This document shows, in pieces, positions 1 through 9,447 of a stretch of 12,155 nucleotides of DNA. Position numbers and translations under genes: made by a program. The stretch spans positions 1-12,155 of the forward strand of contig JAJPZL010000086.1 in NCBI GenBank assembly GCA_021204375.1, written 5' to 3'. This stretch comes from Bacteroides sp. Its GTDB lineage: Bacteria; Bacteroidota; Bacteroidia; Bacteroidales; Bacteroidaceae. Every line of letters begins with the position of its first letter. Within the stretch, counting starts at the first letter, position 1. Under the pieces are notes generated by a model. The model was not told the DNA's origin and made no database searches. It was given only the letters and a program-made list of their open reading frames with translations.

Positions 1-86
1 AAATTGTGAATTTAATTTAAATGTGCAAAATAACCATCCGGTAAATATATGCCGCTTTAACATTTATTATGTATTAAGGGCCTGTA

Positions 87-106
87 AATTAGTTGTGCAG
101 CTAATT
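87..106. repeat. Short inverted repeat upstream of miaB
   Basis: AATTAG (87-92) and CTAATT (101-106) are perfect inverted arms. Two more inner pairs (T93-G100 wobble, T94-A99) would leave a four-base loop, GTGC. The sequence after it is AT-rich (ATTATTT) but has no clean T-run. It could be the tail of a terminator for a gene left of the window, or chance in AT-rich DNA. No coding region can be supported in 1-177. Confidence 0.25.
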
Positions 107-144
107 ATTTCGCCCAAAAGCAACCAGAATCTTCCAGATACAGC

Positions 145-153
145 TATCTTTGC
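145..153 (+). promoter_or_regulatory. Candidate Bacteroidota -7 box for miaB
   Basis: TATCTTTGC matches the Bacteroidota primary-sigma -7 consensus TAnnTTTG at every defined position and includes the commonly following C. It lies 24 bases before the miaB ATG, which would give a short leader. No convincing TTTG-type -33 element is visible at the expected distance upstream, so the call rests on the -7 box alone. Confidence 0.45.
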
Positions 154-177
154 ACCCTGAATTTTAATTGTACAAGA

Positions 178-1542
178 ATGGAACAGGAAATGCGGGCGGA
201 CTCTAAATCTGCTCCTGCTGAGAACAAAAAATTATTTATTGAAACATACGGATGCCAGATGAATGTCGCCGATAGCGAGGTGATCGCCTCGGTGATGCAG
301 ATGGCCGGGTATAACGTTTGTGCAACCCTGGAAGAGGCGGATGCGGTATTTTTGAATACCTGCTCTGTCCGGGATAATGCCGAACAGAAGATCATTAACC
401 GCCTGGAGTTTTTTCACTCCCTTCGTAAAAAGAAGGAAAATTTTATTGTGGGTGTACTGGGATGTATGGCCGAACGGGTCAAGGATAATCTGATCGAAAA
501 TCATCATGTCGACCTGGTGGCCGGCCCCGATTCCTATTTATCCCTTCCCGACCTGATCGCTTCGGTGGAAGCAGGGCAAAAGACTATTAATGTGGATCTT
601 TCCACTACGGAAACCTATAAGGATGTGGTACCTTCCCGGGTTTGCGGCAATCATATCTCCGGGTTTGTCTCTATTATGCGTGGGTGCAATAATTTTTGTA
701 CTTACTGCATCGTACCCTATACACGGGGAAGAGAGAGAAGCCGCGATGTAGAGAGTATTCTCCGGGAGGTTCAGGATCTGGCAGCCAGAGGCTATAAAGA
801 GGTTACGCTGCTGGGGCAGAATGTGAATTCTTACTCGTTTGAAGAGCAGGGAAATATCGTTACTTTTCCGGAGTTACTAAGACGGGTAGCTGCCACTGCT
901 CCCGGAATGAGAGTACGTTTTACTACCTCCCACCCGAAAGATATGAGCGATGAAATATTACAGGTAATTGCCGGGACTCCCAATATCTGTAATCACATCC
1001 ATCTGCCAGTACAAAGCGGAAGTTCCCGGATACTGAAACTGATGAACCGGAAATACGACCGTCAATGGTATATGACCCGGATAGAGGCTATCCGGAAGTT
1101 CATACCCGATTGCGGACTCTCCACCGACCTCTTCACAGGCTTTCATGGAGAGACCGAAGAAGACCACCAGGAGACCCTTTCTCTGATGGAAGAGTGTGGC
1201 CACGATGCGGCGTTTATGTTTAAATATTCGGAACGCCCCGGAACCTATGCTGCCAGACACCTGGAAGATAATGTCCCCGAAGAGGTGAAAGTAAGACGCC
1301 TGAATGAGGTGATAGCCCTGCAGAATCAACTTTCTGCCCGGGCAAACCAGCGGTATATCGGCAAGACTTACGAAGTATTGGTAGAAGGTGTTTCCAAACG
1401 GTCCCGGGATCAGCTTTTCGGAAGGACCCAGCAAAACCGCGTAGTGGTATTTGACCGTAAAGATCACCGGATCGGTGATTTTGTACAGGTAAAAATTACT
1501 TCAGCTTCTTCTGCTACACTGAAGGGCGAAAGCATCCTTTAA
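178..1542 (+). CDS. miaB: tRNA-2-methylthio-N6-dimethylallyladenosine synthase MiaB
   Basis: This cytoplasmic radical-SAM methylthiotransferase adds the 2-methylthio group to i6A37 of tRNAs that read UNN codons. The 454-residue length is normal for MiaB. The N-terminal UPF0004 domain holds the three cysteines of the auxiliary [4Fe-4S] cluster (C26 in ETYGCQMN, C62 in NTCSVRDNA, C96 in LGCMAER). The radical-SAM CxxxCxxC motif is C170, C174, C177 in RGCNNFCTYC. A C-terminal TRAM domain covers roughly residues 380-450. MiaB is favoured over RimO or MtaB because of the ETYGCQMN start and TCSVRDNAEQK. ATG 178 gives a normal distance to the first cysteine; an in-frame ATG at 190 is the alternative. 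The frame is uninterrupted, unlike four genes downstream. It ends TAA and is separated from the SusC-like gene by 138 bases, so it is probably its own transcription unit. Confidence 0.96.
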   Translation: MEQEMRADSKSAPAENKKLFIETYGCQMNVADSEVIASVMQMAGYNVCATLEEADAVFLNTCSVRDNAEQKIINRLEFFHSLRKKKENFIVGVLGCMAERVKDNLIENHHVDLVAGPDSYLSLPDLIASVEAGQKTINVDLSTTETYKDVVPSRVCGNHISGFVSIMRGCNNFCTYCIVPYTRGRERSRDVESILREVQDLAARGYKEVTLLGQNVNSYSFEEQGNIVTFPELLRRVAATAPGMRVRFTTSHPKDMSDEILQVIAGTPNICNHIHLPVQSGSSRILKLMNRKYDRQWYMTRIEAIRKFIPDCGLSTDLFTGFHGETEEDHQETLSLMEECGHDAAFMFKYSERPGTYAARHLEDNVPEEVKVRRLNEVIALQNQLSARANQRYIGKTYEVLVEGVSKRSRDQLFGRTQQNRVVVFDRKDHRIGDFVQVKITSASSATLKGESIL

Positions 1543-1602
1543 TATACTATGCAATAAGGAGGCAGTTGCCTCACTATTCAACTCTATCCCCAGCCCGCCA
1601 TT

Positions 1603-1625
1603 TTCCGGAACATCCCCTTCCGGAA
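1603..1625. repeat. Two TTCCGGAA palindromes between miaB and the SusC-like gene
   Basis: The 8-base palindrome TTCCGGAA occurs at 1603-1610 and again at 1618-1625, separated by CATCCCC. The copies can each act as a palindrome or pair with each other as an 8-bp stem with a 7-base loop. A smaller hairpin, GAGGC-AGTT-GCCTC, lies at 1559-1572, just after the miaB stop. Neither is followed by a T-run. These may end the miaB transcript or form an operator for the SusC-like gene. The rest of 1543-1680 shows no gene and no good promoter match. Confidence 0.3.
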
Positions 1626-1680
1626 GTGGTTTCATATAAGTAAATTATCAGCACAACATGCGATAAAATTTTCTGGATCT

Positions 1681-4605
1681 ATGGATAGGTATAAACTACT
1701 ATTGCACTTTTTATTGGGGTTTGTTGAGATCAGCTTGCAGGCTCAAACCCGTGTGATAACCGGAGAAGTAACCGATGAGTATGAAGAACCATTGGTCGGC
1801 GTTACCGTTACCACACCCGATCGTATGAACGGTACTGTAACCGGAATAGACGGATATTATCGGTTGGAAATTCCCGCGTCAGTCTTTTTCCTTCTTTTTT
1901 CCTGCGTCGGGTATGAATCCCGCGAAGTTTCGCTGGACCGGAGCCATACATTGAAAGTGACTCTTTCCGAAAATAACCATTTGCTCAATGAGCTGGTGGT
2001 GGTCGGATATGGCGTTCAGCGCAGAAAAGATGTGACCGGTTCTATTGTCTCCATGAAACCCGATAAAATAGAGACGATGCCTGCGGTCAATATTGCCCAG
2101 ATGTTACAGGGAAAACTACCCGGCTTGCACATTACCAACGAAGCCTCTTCCGCATCAGGTGCCGTAACTATACGCATCCGCGCACAAAATTCCATTACCG
2201 CCGGGACCGCTCCGCTTATTGTTGTGGATGGTATTGAGTACAGCGAAGGACTGGCTCACCTTAACCCTTTGGATGTCGAATCGGTGGATGTACTCAAAGA
2301 TGCTTCTTCCTCAGCTATTTATGGAGCGAAAGCGGCCAATGGAGTGATCCTGATCACTACCAAACGGAGCGTCTCCGGTAAAACCTCTGTGGCCTTCTCA
2401 GCCATCATGGGTATTCAGAAAGCCACCAATCTTCCCGATATGATGAATAGCGAAACGTTCTACCGTTTTAAAGAGGAACGTCTCGGGTATGTCAGTGCGT
2501 TTGATACCCGCCAATATGAAAAGGGTGTTGATACCAACTGGCTGAAACATACCCTCCGTACCGGCCATACACAGGATTACAGTCTCTCTTTCTCCGGCGG
2601 AAGCGAACAAACCCGTTACTATATATCCGGGAACCTGGCCCGGATAGAGGGGACACCCCGGAACGACGACTTTAACCGGCATAATTTACGGATCAACTTC
2701 GATACTAAACTTGCCTCCTAGCTTACTTTCGAAATAGCTACCTATTTTAGCCGAACCGATTCGCCCGGTAACAGGGCGGATATAGCTACTACCATCAGAA
2801 TGAGCCCGCTAACAGAACCTTATGATGAAGAGGGAGCACTCTCTTTATGGCCCAATGAAGACGATATAAGTACGGTAAACCCATTGGAATCCCTGAACGC
2901 AGAATATGAATATGGTGTAAAAAGTATTCATTCGAACAGCTCTTTCAAAGTAGATCTTCCCTTTATACCGGGCCTTTCTTACAAACTACTTTACGGCTAT
3001 AATTATTATGTAATTGATACCGAATTGTATAAATCTTCCAAAAACACCGTTCAGGGAATGGTTCAGAAGGGATATGCAGAGGTTATTCATCAAAATTCCC
3101 AGAAATAGACGCTGGAAAATATACTCAGTTATAACCGTAACCGGGGCTGGCACGGGATCTTCCTCACCGGATTGTACAGTGCAAATGAGAATATTCTTAA
3201 ATACCGCTCTATGACAGGAAGCGGATTTCCGGACGATACACGCGGAGTCTACCAGTTTGAAAATGCCTCTGTGCTCAATGCCTACGATACATTTACCAAA
3301 CGGACCGGCATTTCCCAAATGGTGCGTGCCAATTATGCCTATCACAGTCGTTATCTGTTCACTTTCACCATGCGGCGGGACGGCGATTCGGTGTTTGGTA
3401 AAGGAAACAAATACGGCATCTTTCCTTCGGTTGCCCTCGGCTGGAATATGGAACAGGAGGAGTTTTTCCGGGGGTGGGATTTTCTGGATCGTTCCAAACT
3501 CCGGATCTCCTACAGCAAGAACGGTAATCAGGACATTCTTTCCTATTCCACACTGGCTACCATGCAGGAGCAATATTACCTGGATAGCGAGGGCAATCCT
3601 CTGCCTGGATTTTATCCCAATAAACTGGCTGATACCAGCCTGACGTGGGAAAAGACCCGTCAATGGAATGCCGGATGGGATTACTCCTTCCTGAAAGGCC
3701 GTATTTCCGGGTCCTTCGATCTCTTTTATACCTCTACCTACGATCTGTTGCTCGATAAGACCATTCCCGATATCAACGGAGTCACTTCCATCAGGCAGAA
3801 TGTAGGCAGAACAAAAAGTAACGGGATAGAGATCGGTCTCTCTACCCAAAACATCCGTACCCGCAATTTTGAGTGGAATACCGATCTGACGATCGCACAC
3901 AGTAAGAACCGTATCGTTCATGTAGGACTATACGATGAGAACGGAAAGCCGGCAGATAACGTAGCCAATAAGTGGTTTATCGGTAAATCGATCCATGCTG
4001 TCTATGGCTATAAGTTTGACGGGATCTGGCAGGAGGGAGACGACATTGCCAATTCCCACATGCCCGATGCCAGGCCGGGTGATATCAAAGTACTGGATTA
4101 TGATGGTGACGGGGCTATAACGCCCGAAGACCGCCATGTTTTTGGCAGCGAAGATCCCAAAGTAACAGCCGGATTGATGAACACGTTCCATTACAAGGGA
4201 ATTACCCTCAGTATATTTATGTATGGTTCTGCAGGAGCTACCCGTTTTACCGAATATAACAATCCCTATTTTGAGAAATGGAACATACGCGATCGCGCCT
4301 GGTGGACGCCCGAAAACCCGATCAACACTTATCCGGCCAACCGGAGTGATACCAATCCCTACGGTGTCTCTATCTTTGGTAAAGGGAACAATGCCTCCTT
4401 TATCCGTATAGCCGATATTTCACTTGGATACAGTTTTCCCGAAAAACTCCTTAAGCCTGTCGGTATCAAACGGCTGGTACTCTTTGGGAATATAAAGAAT
4501 CCTTTCCTCTTTACCGGTTATGTCGGTCTTGATCCGGAGTATAAACAGGATTACAATGCACCTGCCTCCCGTAGTTTTATCTTTGGAATTAAATTAGGAA
4601 TCTGA
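1681..4605 (+). pseudogene. SusC/RagA-like TonB-dependent transporter, interrupted by two in-frame TAG codons
   Basis: This is an outer-membrane beta-barrel that imports oligosaccharides or peptides with its SusD partner, powered by TonB. One frame runs the whole length (974 codons, normal for SusC) but has TAG at 2719-2721 (codon 347) and 3106-3108 (codon 476). Order of parts: signal peptide about 1-21 (ending LQAQ), carboxypeptidase-regulatory-like domain about 26-100, the SusC signature NELVVVGYG (103-111), plug domain about 115-230 with VVDG and the DVLKDASSSAIYGA stretch, then the barrel ending FIFGIKLGI. Both TAGs fall where the family usually has tryptophan (TKLAS-x-LTFE and NSQK-x-TLEN), so each looks like TGG changed to TAG. 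Fourteen other TGG codons remain. E16 is an odd charged residue inside the signal-peptide core. If TAG terminates, only a plug-containing N-terminal fragment is made and the transporter is dead. Family call is sure; functional state is not. Confidence 0.9.
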
Positions 4606-4618
4606 TAAATAGAAGAAC

Positions 4619-6271
4619 ATGATAAAGAAACTCTCTCTTTTCGCTTTGTCTTTTGTAAGTTGCCTTGTCTTTCAGGCTTGCAGTGATCGTTTTCTGGACG
4701 AAGATGCCTGTGATAAGAATTATGCTGATAACCCTTTTACCGACCTGGATGGATTTATATCGGCCAAGAACGCTTTGCTGCATATGGTGAGGATCGAACG
4801 TTCCGAACCCATCCAATCGGCCGAGCTGGGTATCATCTGGAAGATCAGTACCGATGTGGCCTGGGCCAATTCCGAACTTTCGTGGTCGCGGGGCCTGAAT
4901 TAGTATACGGCTACCGACCTCACTTCTACTATGCAGTTCCTTGACGGAGATACCAGTGGCAATCCCGGTATCTTCCTGCTTCTCTATAAAGGGATCAACT
5001 CTGCCAATATAATCATCAACCGGGCGAAAAACCCGGATGTAGATTGGATGGGAGCCGACGAAACGGAAAATATAGCGAACCGGAACCTGATGGTAGCACA
5101 TGCTCATCTGGTGCGGGCGTAGTGTTACCGTCATCTGGTTTATACGTTTGGTCCTATCCCGATCTCCACCGAAGAGATAACCGGAAGTAACTACCGGGAC
5201 GACTGGACCAGAGACCCGGTGGAAGATATTCAGAAACTGATGGAAGAGGATCTGCTCTTTGCCGCAGAGTGGCTTCCGGTCTATTCCGGCGAGGTGGAGA
5301 TCCTTTCCCGCGCGGTAGCTCAACACTATCTGGCTGAACTCTATTTATGGATGAACCGTCCTGCGGAGGCCGAAAAGTATGCCCGACTGGTAGTGGAGAA
5401 TCCTAACTACCAACTCATTACCAAACGTTACGGAGTGAAGAGGAACGAGCCCGGATGCCCTTTTATGGATCAATTCTTAGATGGGAACATTTTACCCGGG
5501 AATGGGAATACCGAAGCTTTGTGGGTATTTCCCAATACGCCGGTTGACGGAACACAGGGACAATACAATAACTCCATGAGACGCACCTGAATCAGTGCCT
5601 ATCACAATCTGGGAATTCCCTTCAGTCCCGAATATGGCGGCAGAGGTCTGGGAAGAGCCTCCGTCACAGCGTGGGTCTTCTCCTTGTATGAAGAGCAGGA
5701 CGATCGTTTCAGTGAACATGCCATCCATAAAGCCTATGCGGTCAATGAACAGATCACTCTGCTGTGTGATATGGATGCAGGAAATATGACCTCCAATAAC
5801 CATAAGTGGGCCAGTACCCGCAAATAGGACTTGACTTTCGAGGATCCGGAACGGTGGGGAGAGCTGTATGCATACGGGCACCAGACCTATCTTCGTATAG
5901 CCGATACCTACCTACTATTGGCCGAAGCCCTCCATGTGCAGGGAAAGAATAGCGAAAGCGATGGGGCTACTTACTACCTCAATCTCATCCGTACCCGTTC
6001 CAATGCTACACCCATTACCGCCGGTAATGTAACCCTTGATTTTATCCTGGATGAAAGAGCCCGGGAGCTGGTTACCGAAGAGCACAGGCGGGAAACCCTG
6101 GTCAGAACCGGCAAACTGGTGGAACGGACCCGTAAATACAATCCTATTGCATCCGGTGAGCGGAACGGAGGGGCCGGCATTCAGGATCATCATATACTTT
6201 TACCCATTCCCCAGATCGTGATCGATGCCAATGTCGGTCATCGGATGGAGCAGAATGAAGGATATGAATAG
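4619..6271 (+). pseudogene. SusD/RagB-like glycan-binding lipoprotein, interrupted by four in-frame stops
   Basis: This is the surface lipoprotein lid that captures ligand for the SusC-like barrel encoded 13 bases upstream, in the usual C-D order and spacing of one operon. The 550-codon frame has a normal SusD length. It has a lipoprotein signal with lipobox FQAC (C21), TPR-like helices with HLVRA followed by YRHLVYTFGPIP, and the SusD ending RIADTYLLLAEA, LLPIPQIVIDAN and QNEGY. Stops are TAG 4901 (codon 95), TAG 5120 (168), TGA 5588 (324) and TAG 5825 (403). Codon 168 follows the RA of the SusD RAW/RAF motif, and codons 324 (MRRT-x-IS) and 403 (STRK-x-DL) also suit tryptophan; codon 95 is less certain. 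Eleven TGG codons remain. Its final stop, after GYE, is also TAG and sits where SusD proteins normally end. As written the gene cannot give a full product under the standard code. Confidence 0.88.
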
Positions 6272-6289
6272 GAGGAGGAACGGCTTTTT

Positions 6290-6330
6290 CAGGAGTTTAA
6301 TCTATTTTTATTATAAATTTAATACTCCTG
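6290..6330. repeat. Inverted repeat between the SusD-like gene and ppk
   Basis: CAGGAGT (6290-6296) and ACTCCTG (6324-6330) are perfect 7-bp inverted arms. Allowing one bulged T on the right arm, four more inner A-T pairs form (TTAA with TTAA), leaving an AT-rich loop of about 18 bases. It begins 18 bases after the SusD stop. No T-run follows on either strand, so it is not a textbook intrinsic terminator. It could still mark the end of the SusCD transcript or form a leader structure for ppk. Confidence 0.35.
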
Positions 6331-6383
6331 TAACACCAGAGCTGTTCTTTTGACCCTGGAAAACTTTTTTAAAGATTAAAGAA

Positions 6384-8439
6384 ATGGGCACGACAATAAA
6401 CAACCGTGATCTGAGCTGGCTCTCGTTCAATGAGCGGGTATTGCAGGAAGCAGAAGATAAGAGTGTTCCCCTGATGCAGCGGGTTCGTTTCCTGGGTATA
6501 TTTTCAAACAACCTGGACGAATTTGTAAAAGTGAGAGTAGCCAATATTATAAGGTTTGCCAAATTAAGGGAGAAAAAACCCTCCCGTTTCTCAGGAGATT
6601 ACCTGGCCAAAGATCTGTTACCACTTGTAAATTCCCGTGTAATGGCCGCCAGGGAGAAATTTGCAGCTGTGTATGTAAATACACTGGCAGAGATGGAGCA
6701 GCACGGTATCTATATTGTGAATGAAAAACAGCTGACGGAAGAACAAAAACTTTTTTGCCGGGACTATTTTTTCCGGGTTATCAGTCCGTTGCTGGTACCT
6801 TTGATGTTGCGTAAATCCATGCAGATCCCCTTTTTGAACGATAAGAATATCTACCTGGGGGTAAGAATGAGTAAAGGGACCCGTCACCGGTATGCCATTA
6901 TACAAATGCCGGTTAACAGTGCTTCTCCCCGTTTCATTGTATTACCTTCCGGTGGAGAGAGAAAAGATATTATTTTTATTGATGACATCATCCGGTTGTG
7001 CCTGGACGAAGTATTTTTCATGTTCAATTATGAAACTATTTCGGCACACGCCTTTAAGATCATGCGGGATGCCCTGCTTACCATTGATGACGACCTTTCC
7101 AAAAGCCTGATCGAAAAGATGGAGGAGAGGATACAGAATCGCAAACATGGAGAGCCGGTACGCCTTATCTACGACAAAGATATGCCGCAGGATCTCCTGT
7201 ATACCATTGCCGGGAAACTGAAACTCAGAGATAAAAGTACCCTGAACCCGGGAGGAAGGTACCATCTGTTACGTGACCTGATGAAGTTCCCCATGATACG
7301 TCCTGACCTGGAAAATCACAATAAACCTCCTATTCACCATCCCTCTATTGAACCCAACCGCAGCCTTTTTAAAGTGATTAAAAAAACAGGATATTCTGCT
7401 TAGTTACCACTATCATACTTTCAATCACTTTATTAATTTCCTCCGGGAAGCTGTCATTGATCCCCATGTAGAGCGTATCTCTATTACGCTCTACCGTACG
7501 GCAGAACAGTCGCATGTGATCAATGCCTTAGTCAATGCTGCCAAGAACGGAAAAAGAGGTGATCGTACTACTGGAACTCCTGGCCCGCTTTGACGAAGAA
7601 CAAAATGTAGAGAACCTGGAGATGCTCCAGCGGGAAGGGATCAAAGTGATCCATGGCATAACCGGATTGAAAGTACATAGTAAGCTGGCCCTGGTAGAGT
7701 ATCACTCCAAAACCCTCAATCCGGGATTTGTTTATATTGGAACCGGTAACTTTAACGAATCTACCGCAAAATATACGGGGATTTCGGCCTTTTTACCTCC
7801 CATCCCCAGATCGTTTCGGATGCAAGGGCCGTGTTCGATTTCCTGCTGAACACACACCGCCATTTTACCTGTAAACACCTGCTGGTATCTCCCTATTATA
7901 TGCGCGACCAGTTTGTGGAAATGATAGAAAAAGAGATGAAAATTGCTGCTAAAAGGGGAAAAGCTTCTATCTTTGCCAAGTTTAACAGCCTTACCGATGA
8001 AAAAATGATCCGGCAGCTTTATAAAGCCTCACAGGCAGGCGTAAAGATCCGGCTTATTGTACGGGGCTCGTGTATCCTCCAGCCCGGAGTTCCCGGTATG
8101 AGTGAAAATATCGAGGTCATCAGCATCGTGGATAAATACCTGGAGCATGCCCGGCTGATCATTTTTCACCAGGGAGGGGCCCATAAAACCTATATAGGGA
8201 GTGCAGACTGGATAACCCGTAACTTAGAGAGAAGAGTAGAAGTGTGTACCCCTGTGCTGGATGAAAAGATCAAGCGATCCCTTCGTGATTATTTTGATAT
8301 TCAATGGAGAGATAATGTAAAAGCCCGTATACAGGATAAAGACGGAAAGAACCAATATGTTCCTGCAGGGGAGAAACCTCCTTGCCGTTCGCAGGAACAA
8401 CTATATAATTACTATAAAAAGGCATCAGAAAAAGAATGA
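6384..8439 (+). pseudogene. ppk1: Polyphosphate kinase (PPK1), frameshifted three times in A-runs
   Basis: PPK1 reversibly transfers the gamma phosphate of ATP to polyphosphate. The start is clear: NRDLSWLSFNERV matches the PPK1 N-terminus. The reading frame breaks at three short A-runs. A7 at 7380-7386 has one A too many (then QDILL); A5 at 7551-7555 has one too many (NGK-EVIVLLEL); A4 at 7768-7771 has one too few (TAK-IYGDFGLF). Correcting them gives 684 residues, against 688 in E. coli. Key residues are all kept: R371 (ITLYR), ARFDEE, H431 in LKVHSK (phospho-histidine, E. coli H435) and H588 in YLEHAR (E. coli H592). Domains are the N-terminal domain to about 105, head domain to about 310, then C1 and C2. 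As read, the first segment stops at TAG 7401 after 339 residues, before both catalytic domains. Its TGA overlaps the ppx start (ATGA), so the two are translationally coupled. Confidence 0.92.
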
Positions 8440-9329
8440 ATATAGAGACCTATGCAGCCATAGACATTAGCTCCAATGCGATCCGGCTGCTTATTAATAA
8501 TGTAGACCGAAGCCTGAGACATCCCGATTTTAAAAAAGTAGCCTACCTCCGGGTACCCATCTGTTTAGGAGAAGATGTATTTTTGCAGGGAGCTATCTGT
8601 GAGGAGAAGCAGAAACTGGTGCTGGAGACCATGAATGGGTTCCGCCATATTATGCAGGCCTATAAAATTACCGGATACAAAGCGTGTGCCACCAGTGCCA
8701 TGAGGGATGCTGCTAACGGAAAAGAGCTGGTTAATGAGATCCGCCGGAGCAGTGGAATAGATATCGGTATTATAACCGGACGTGAAGAGGCCGATATGAT
8801 CTATGAAGCCGGTGGCCTGGATGCAATGATGGATAAGAACCGCAACTATTTATATGTGGATGTAGGAGGCGGAAGCACCGAATTGGTTGTATACGGAGAC
8901 CAGCAAAAACTTACAGCCGCCTCTTTCCAGTTGGGTACGGTTCGTATCCTTTCCGGAAATGTGTCGGAAGAGGAGTTCCTGAAATTTAAAGAGTGGTTGA
9001 AAGATATTTATAAGGACCATGCCCCGCTATCTATTATTGCATCCGTCGGTAATATCAATAAAGTACATAAAATACTGGGGAAACGGGAGGGAGAATCCCT
9101 TAACTATCCGGAAACTAAAGCACTATACGATACATTAAAGAGGATGACCTACGAAGAACGGATCCTCAATTATAAACTTAACACCTATCGGGCAGATGTG
9201 ATCATTCCGGCACTTAAAATATTCCTGACGGTAGCTAAACTCTGTAAGACCAATGAGATCTATGTGCCGAAATTTGGGCTGGTAGATGGGATCATTCACC
9301 ACCTTTATAATTCAAAAACCTCTAAATAA
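8436..9329 (+). CDS. ppx: Ppx/GppA-family exopolyphosphatase
   Basis: This enzyme releases terminal phosphate from polyphosphate, or in GppA-like members hydrolyses pppGpp. It is 297 residues, matching the single two-lobed ASKHA catalytic unit without the HD-like C-terminal domain of E. coli Ppx. The phosphate-1 loop is AIDISSNAIR (8-17), the catalytic-glutamate region is TGREEADMIYEAG (114-126, E117/E118), and the phosphate-2 loop is VDVGGGSTEL (141-150). In the family patterns I recall, the first loop usually reads DxGSN; here position 12 is serine (AGC). This may be lineage-typical or a changed residue. ATG 8436 overlaps the ppk TGA, so expression probably depends on ppk translation; the ppk frameshifts could lower it. 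The frame is intact and ends TAA. Exopolyphosphatase is preferred over pppGpp phosphatase because of the ppk neighbour. Confidence 0.92.
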   Translation: MNIETYAAIDISSNAIRLLINNVDRSLRHPDFKKVAYLRVPICLGEDVFLQGAICEEKQKLVLETMNGFRHIMQAYKITGYKACATSAMRDAANGKELVNEIRRSSGIDIGIITGREEADMIYEAGGLDAMMDKNRNYLYVDVGGGSTELVVYGDQQKLTAASFQLGTVRILSGNVSEEEFLKFKEWLKDIYKDHAPLSIIASVGNINKVHKILGKREGESLNYPETKALYDTLKRMTYEERILNYKLNTYRADVIIPALKIFLTVAKLCKTNEIYVPKFGLVDGIIHHLYNSKTSK

Positions 9330-9362
9330 GTATGCAAGGGCTTTTCCTCCTCCTTTTTGAAT
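9310..9362. repeat. AT-rich inverted repeat spanning the end of ppx
   Basis: ATTCAAAAA (9310-9318) and TTTTTGAAT (9354-9362) are perfect 9-bp inverted arms around a 35-base loop that contains the ppx stop codon. The long loop and weak A-T stem make it a poor terminator, but nothing else in 9330-9428 looks like one. It may be coincidental, since TTTTTG also recurs at 9375-9380 and 9420-9424. Confidence 0.25.
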
Positions 9363-9418
9363 CATAAGCCGACCTTTTTGTTCTCCCTGCCTCTTGGTGG
9401 TGAGTGATATTTTAGTGA

Positions 9419-9447
9419 TTTTTGTCGTATGAATTTCACGACAAAAA
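9419..9447 (+). promoter_or_regulatory. Perfect 10-bp hairpin enclosing the start codon of the propeller gene
   Basis: TTTTTGTCGT (9419-9428) and ACGACAAAAA (9438-9447) are exact reverse complements. The nine-base loop ATGAATTTC opens with the predicted initiation ATG (9429-9431). In mRNA this would place the start codon at the closing end of a stem-loop, which could limit or tune ribosome access. In DNA the same symmetry could be a repressor or activator site. The symmetry is directly visible; a regulatory role is inferred. Confidence 0.5.

Noticed and set aside
1556..1562. AAGGAGG here and GGAGGAGG at 6271-6278 as Shine-Dalgarno sites of hidden genes.
   Set aside because: No start codon follows at a workable distance, and Bacteroidota rarely use such sites. 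Both lie just after stop codons of real genes.
2800..3108. Treating the pieces between stops (2800-3108, 3172-4605, 4931-5122, 5219-5590, 5831-6271, 10371-10745) as separate small genes.
   Set aside because: Each piece continues the same frame and the same protein family with no missing sequence at the stop, and lacks its own start signals.
2986..3921. A 311-codon open frame on the - strand inside the SusC-like gene, and several smaller antisense frames.
   Set aside because: The + strand frame has clear SusC homology throughout. The antisense translation resembles no family I recognise and is explained by codon composition of the + strand gene.
2719..5827. TAG read as glutamine, as in some Bacteroidales phages.
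   Set aside because: The surrounding family motifs call for tryptophan rather than glutamine at the clearest sites, no phage genes are present, and one stop is TGA.
7380..7388. Programmed -1 ribosomal frameshifting at AAAAAAAC in ppk.
   Set aside because: The shift needed is +1 (or -2), the zero-frame phasing does not match X XXY YYZ, and two further shifts would still be required downstream.
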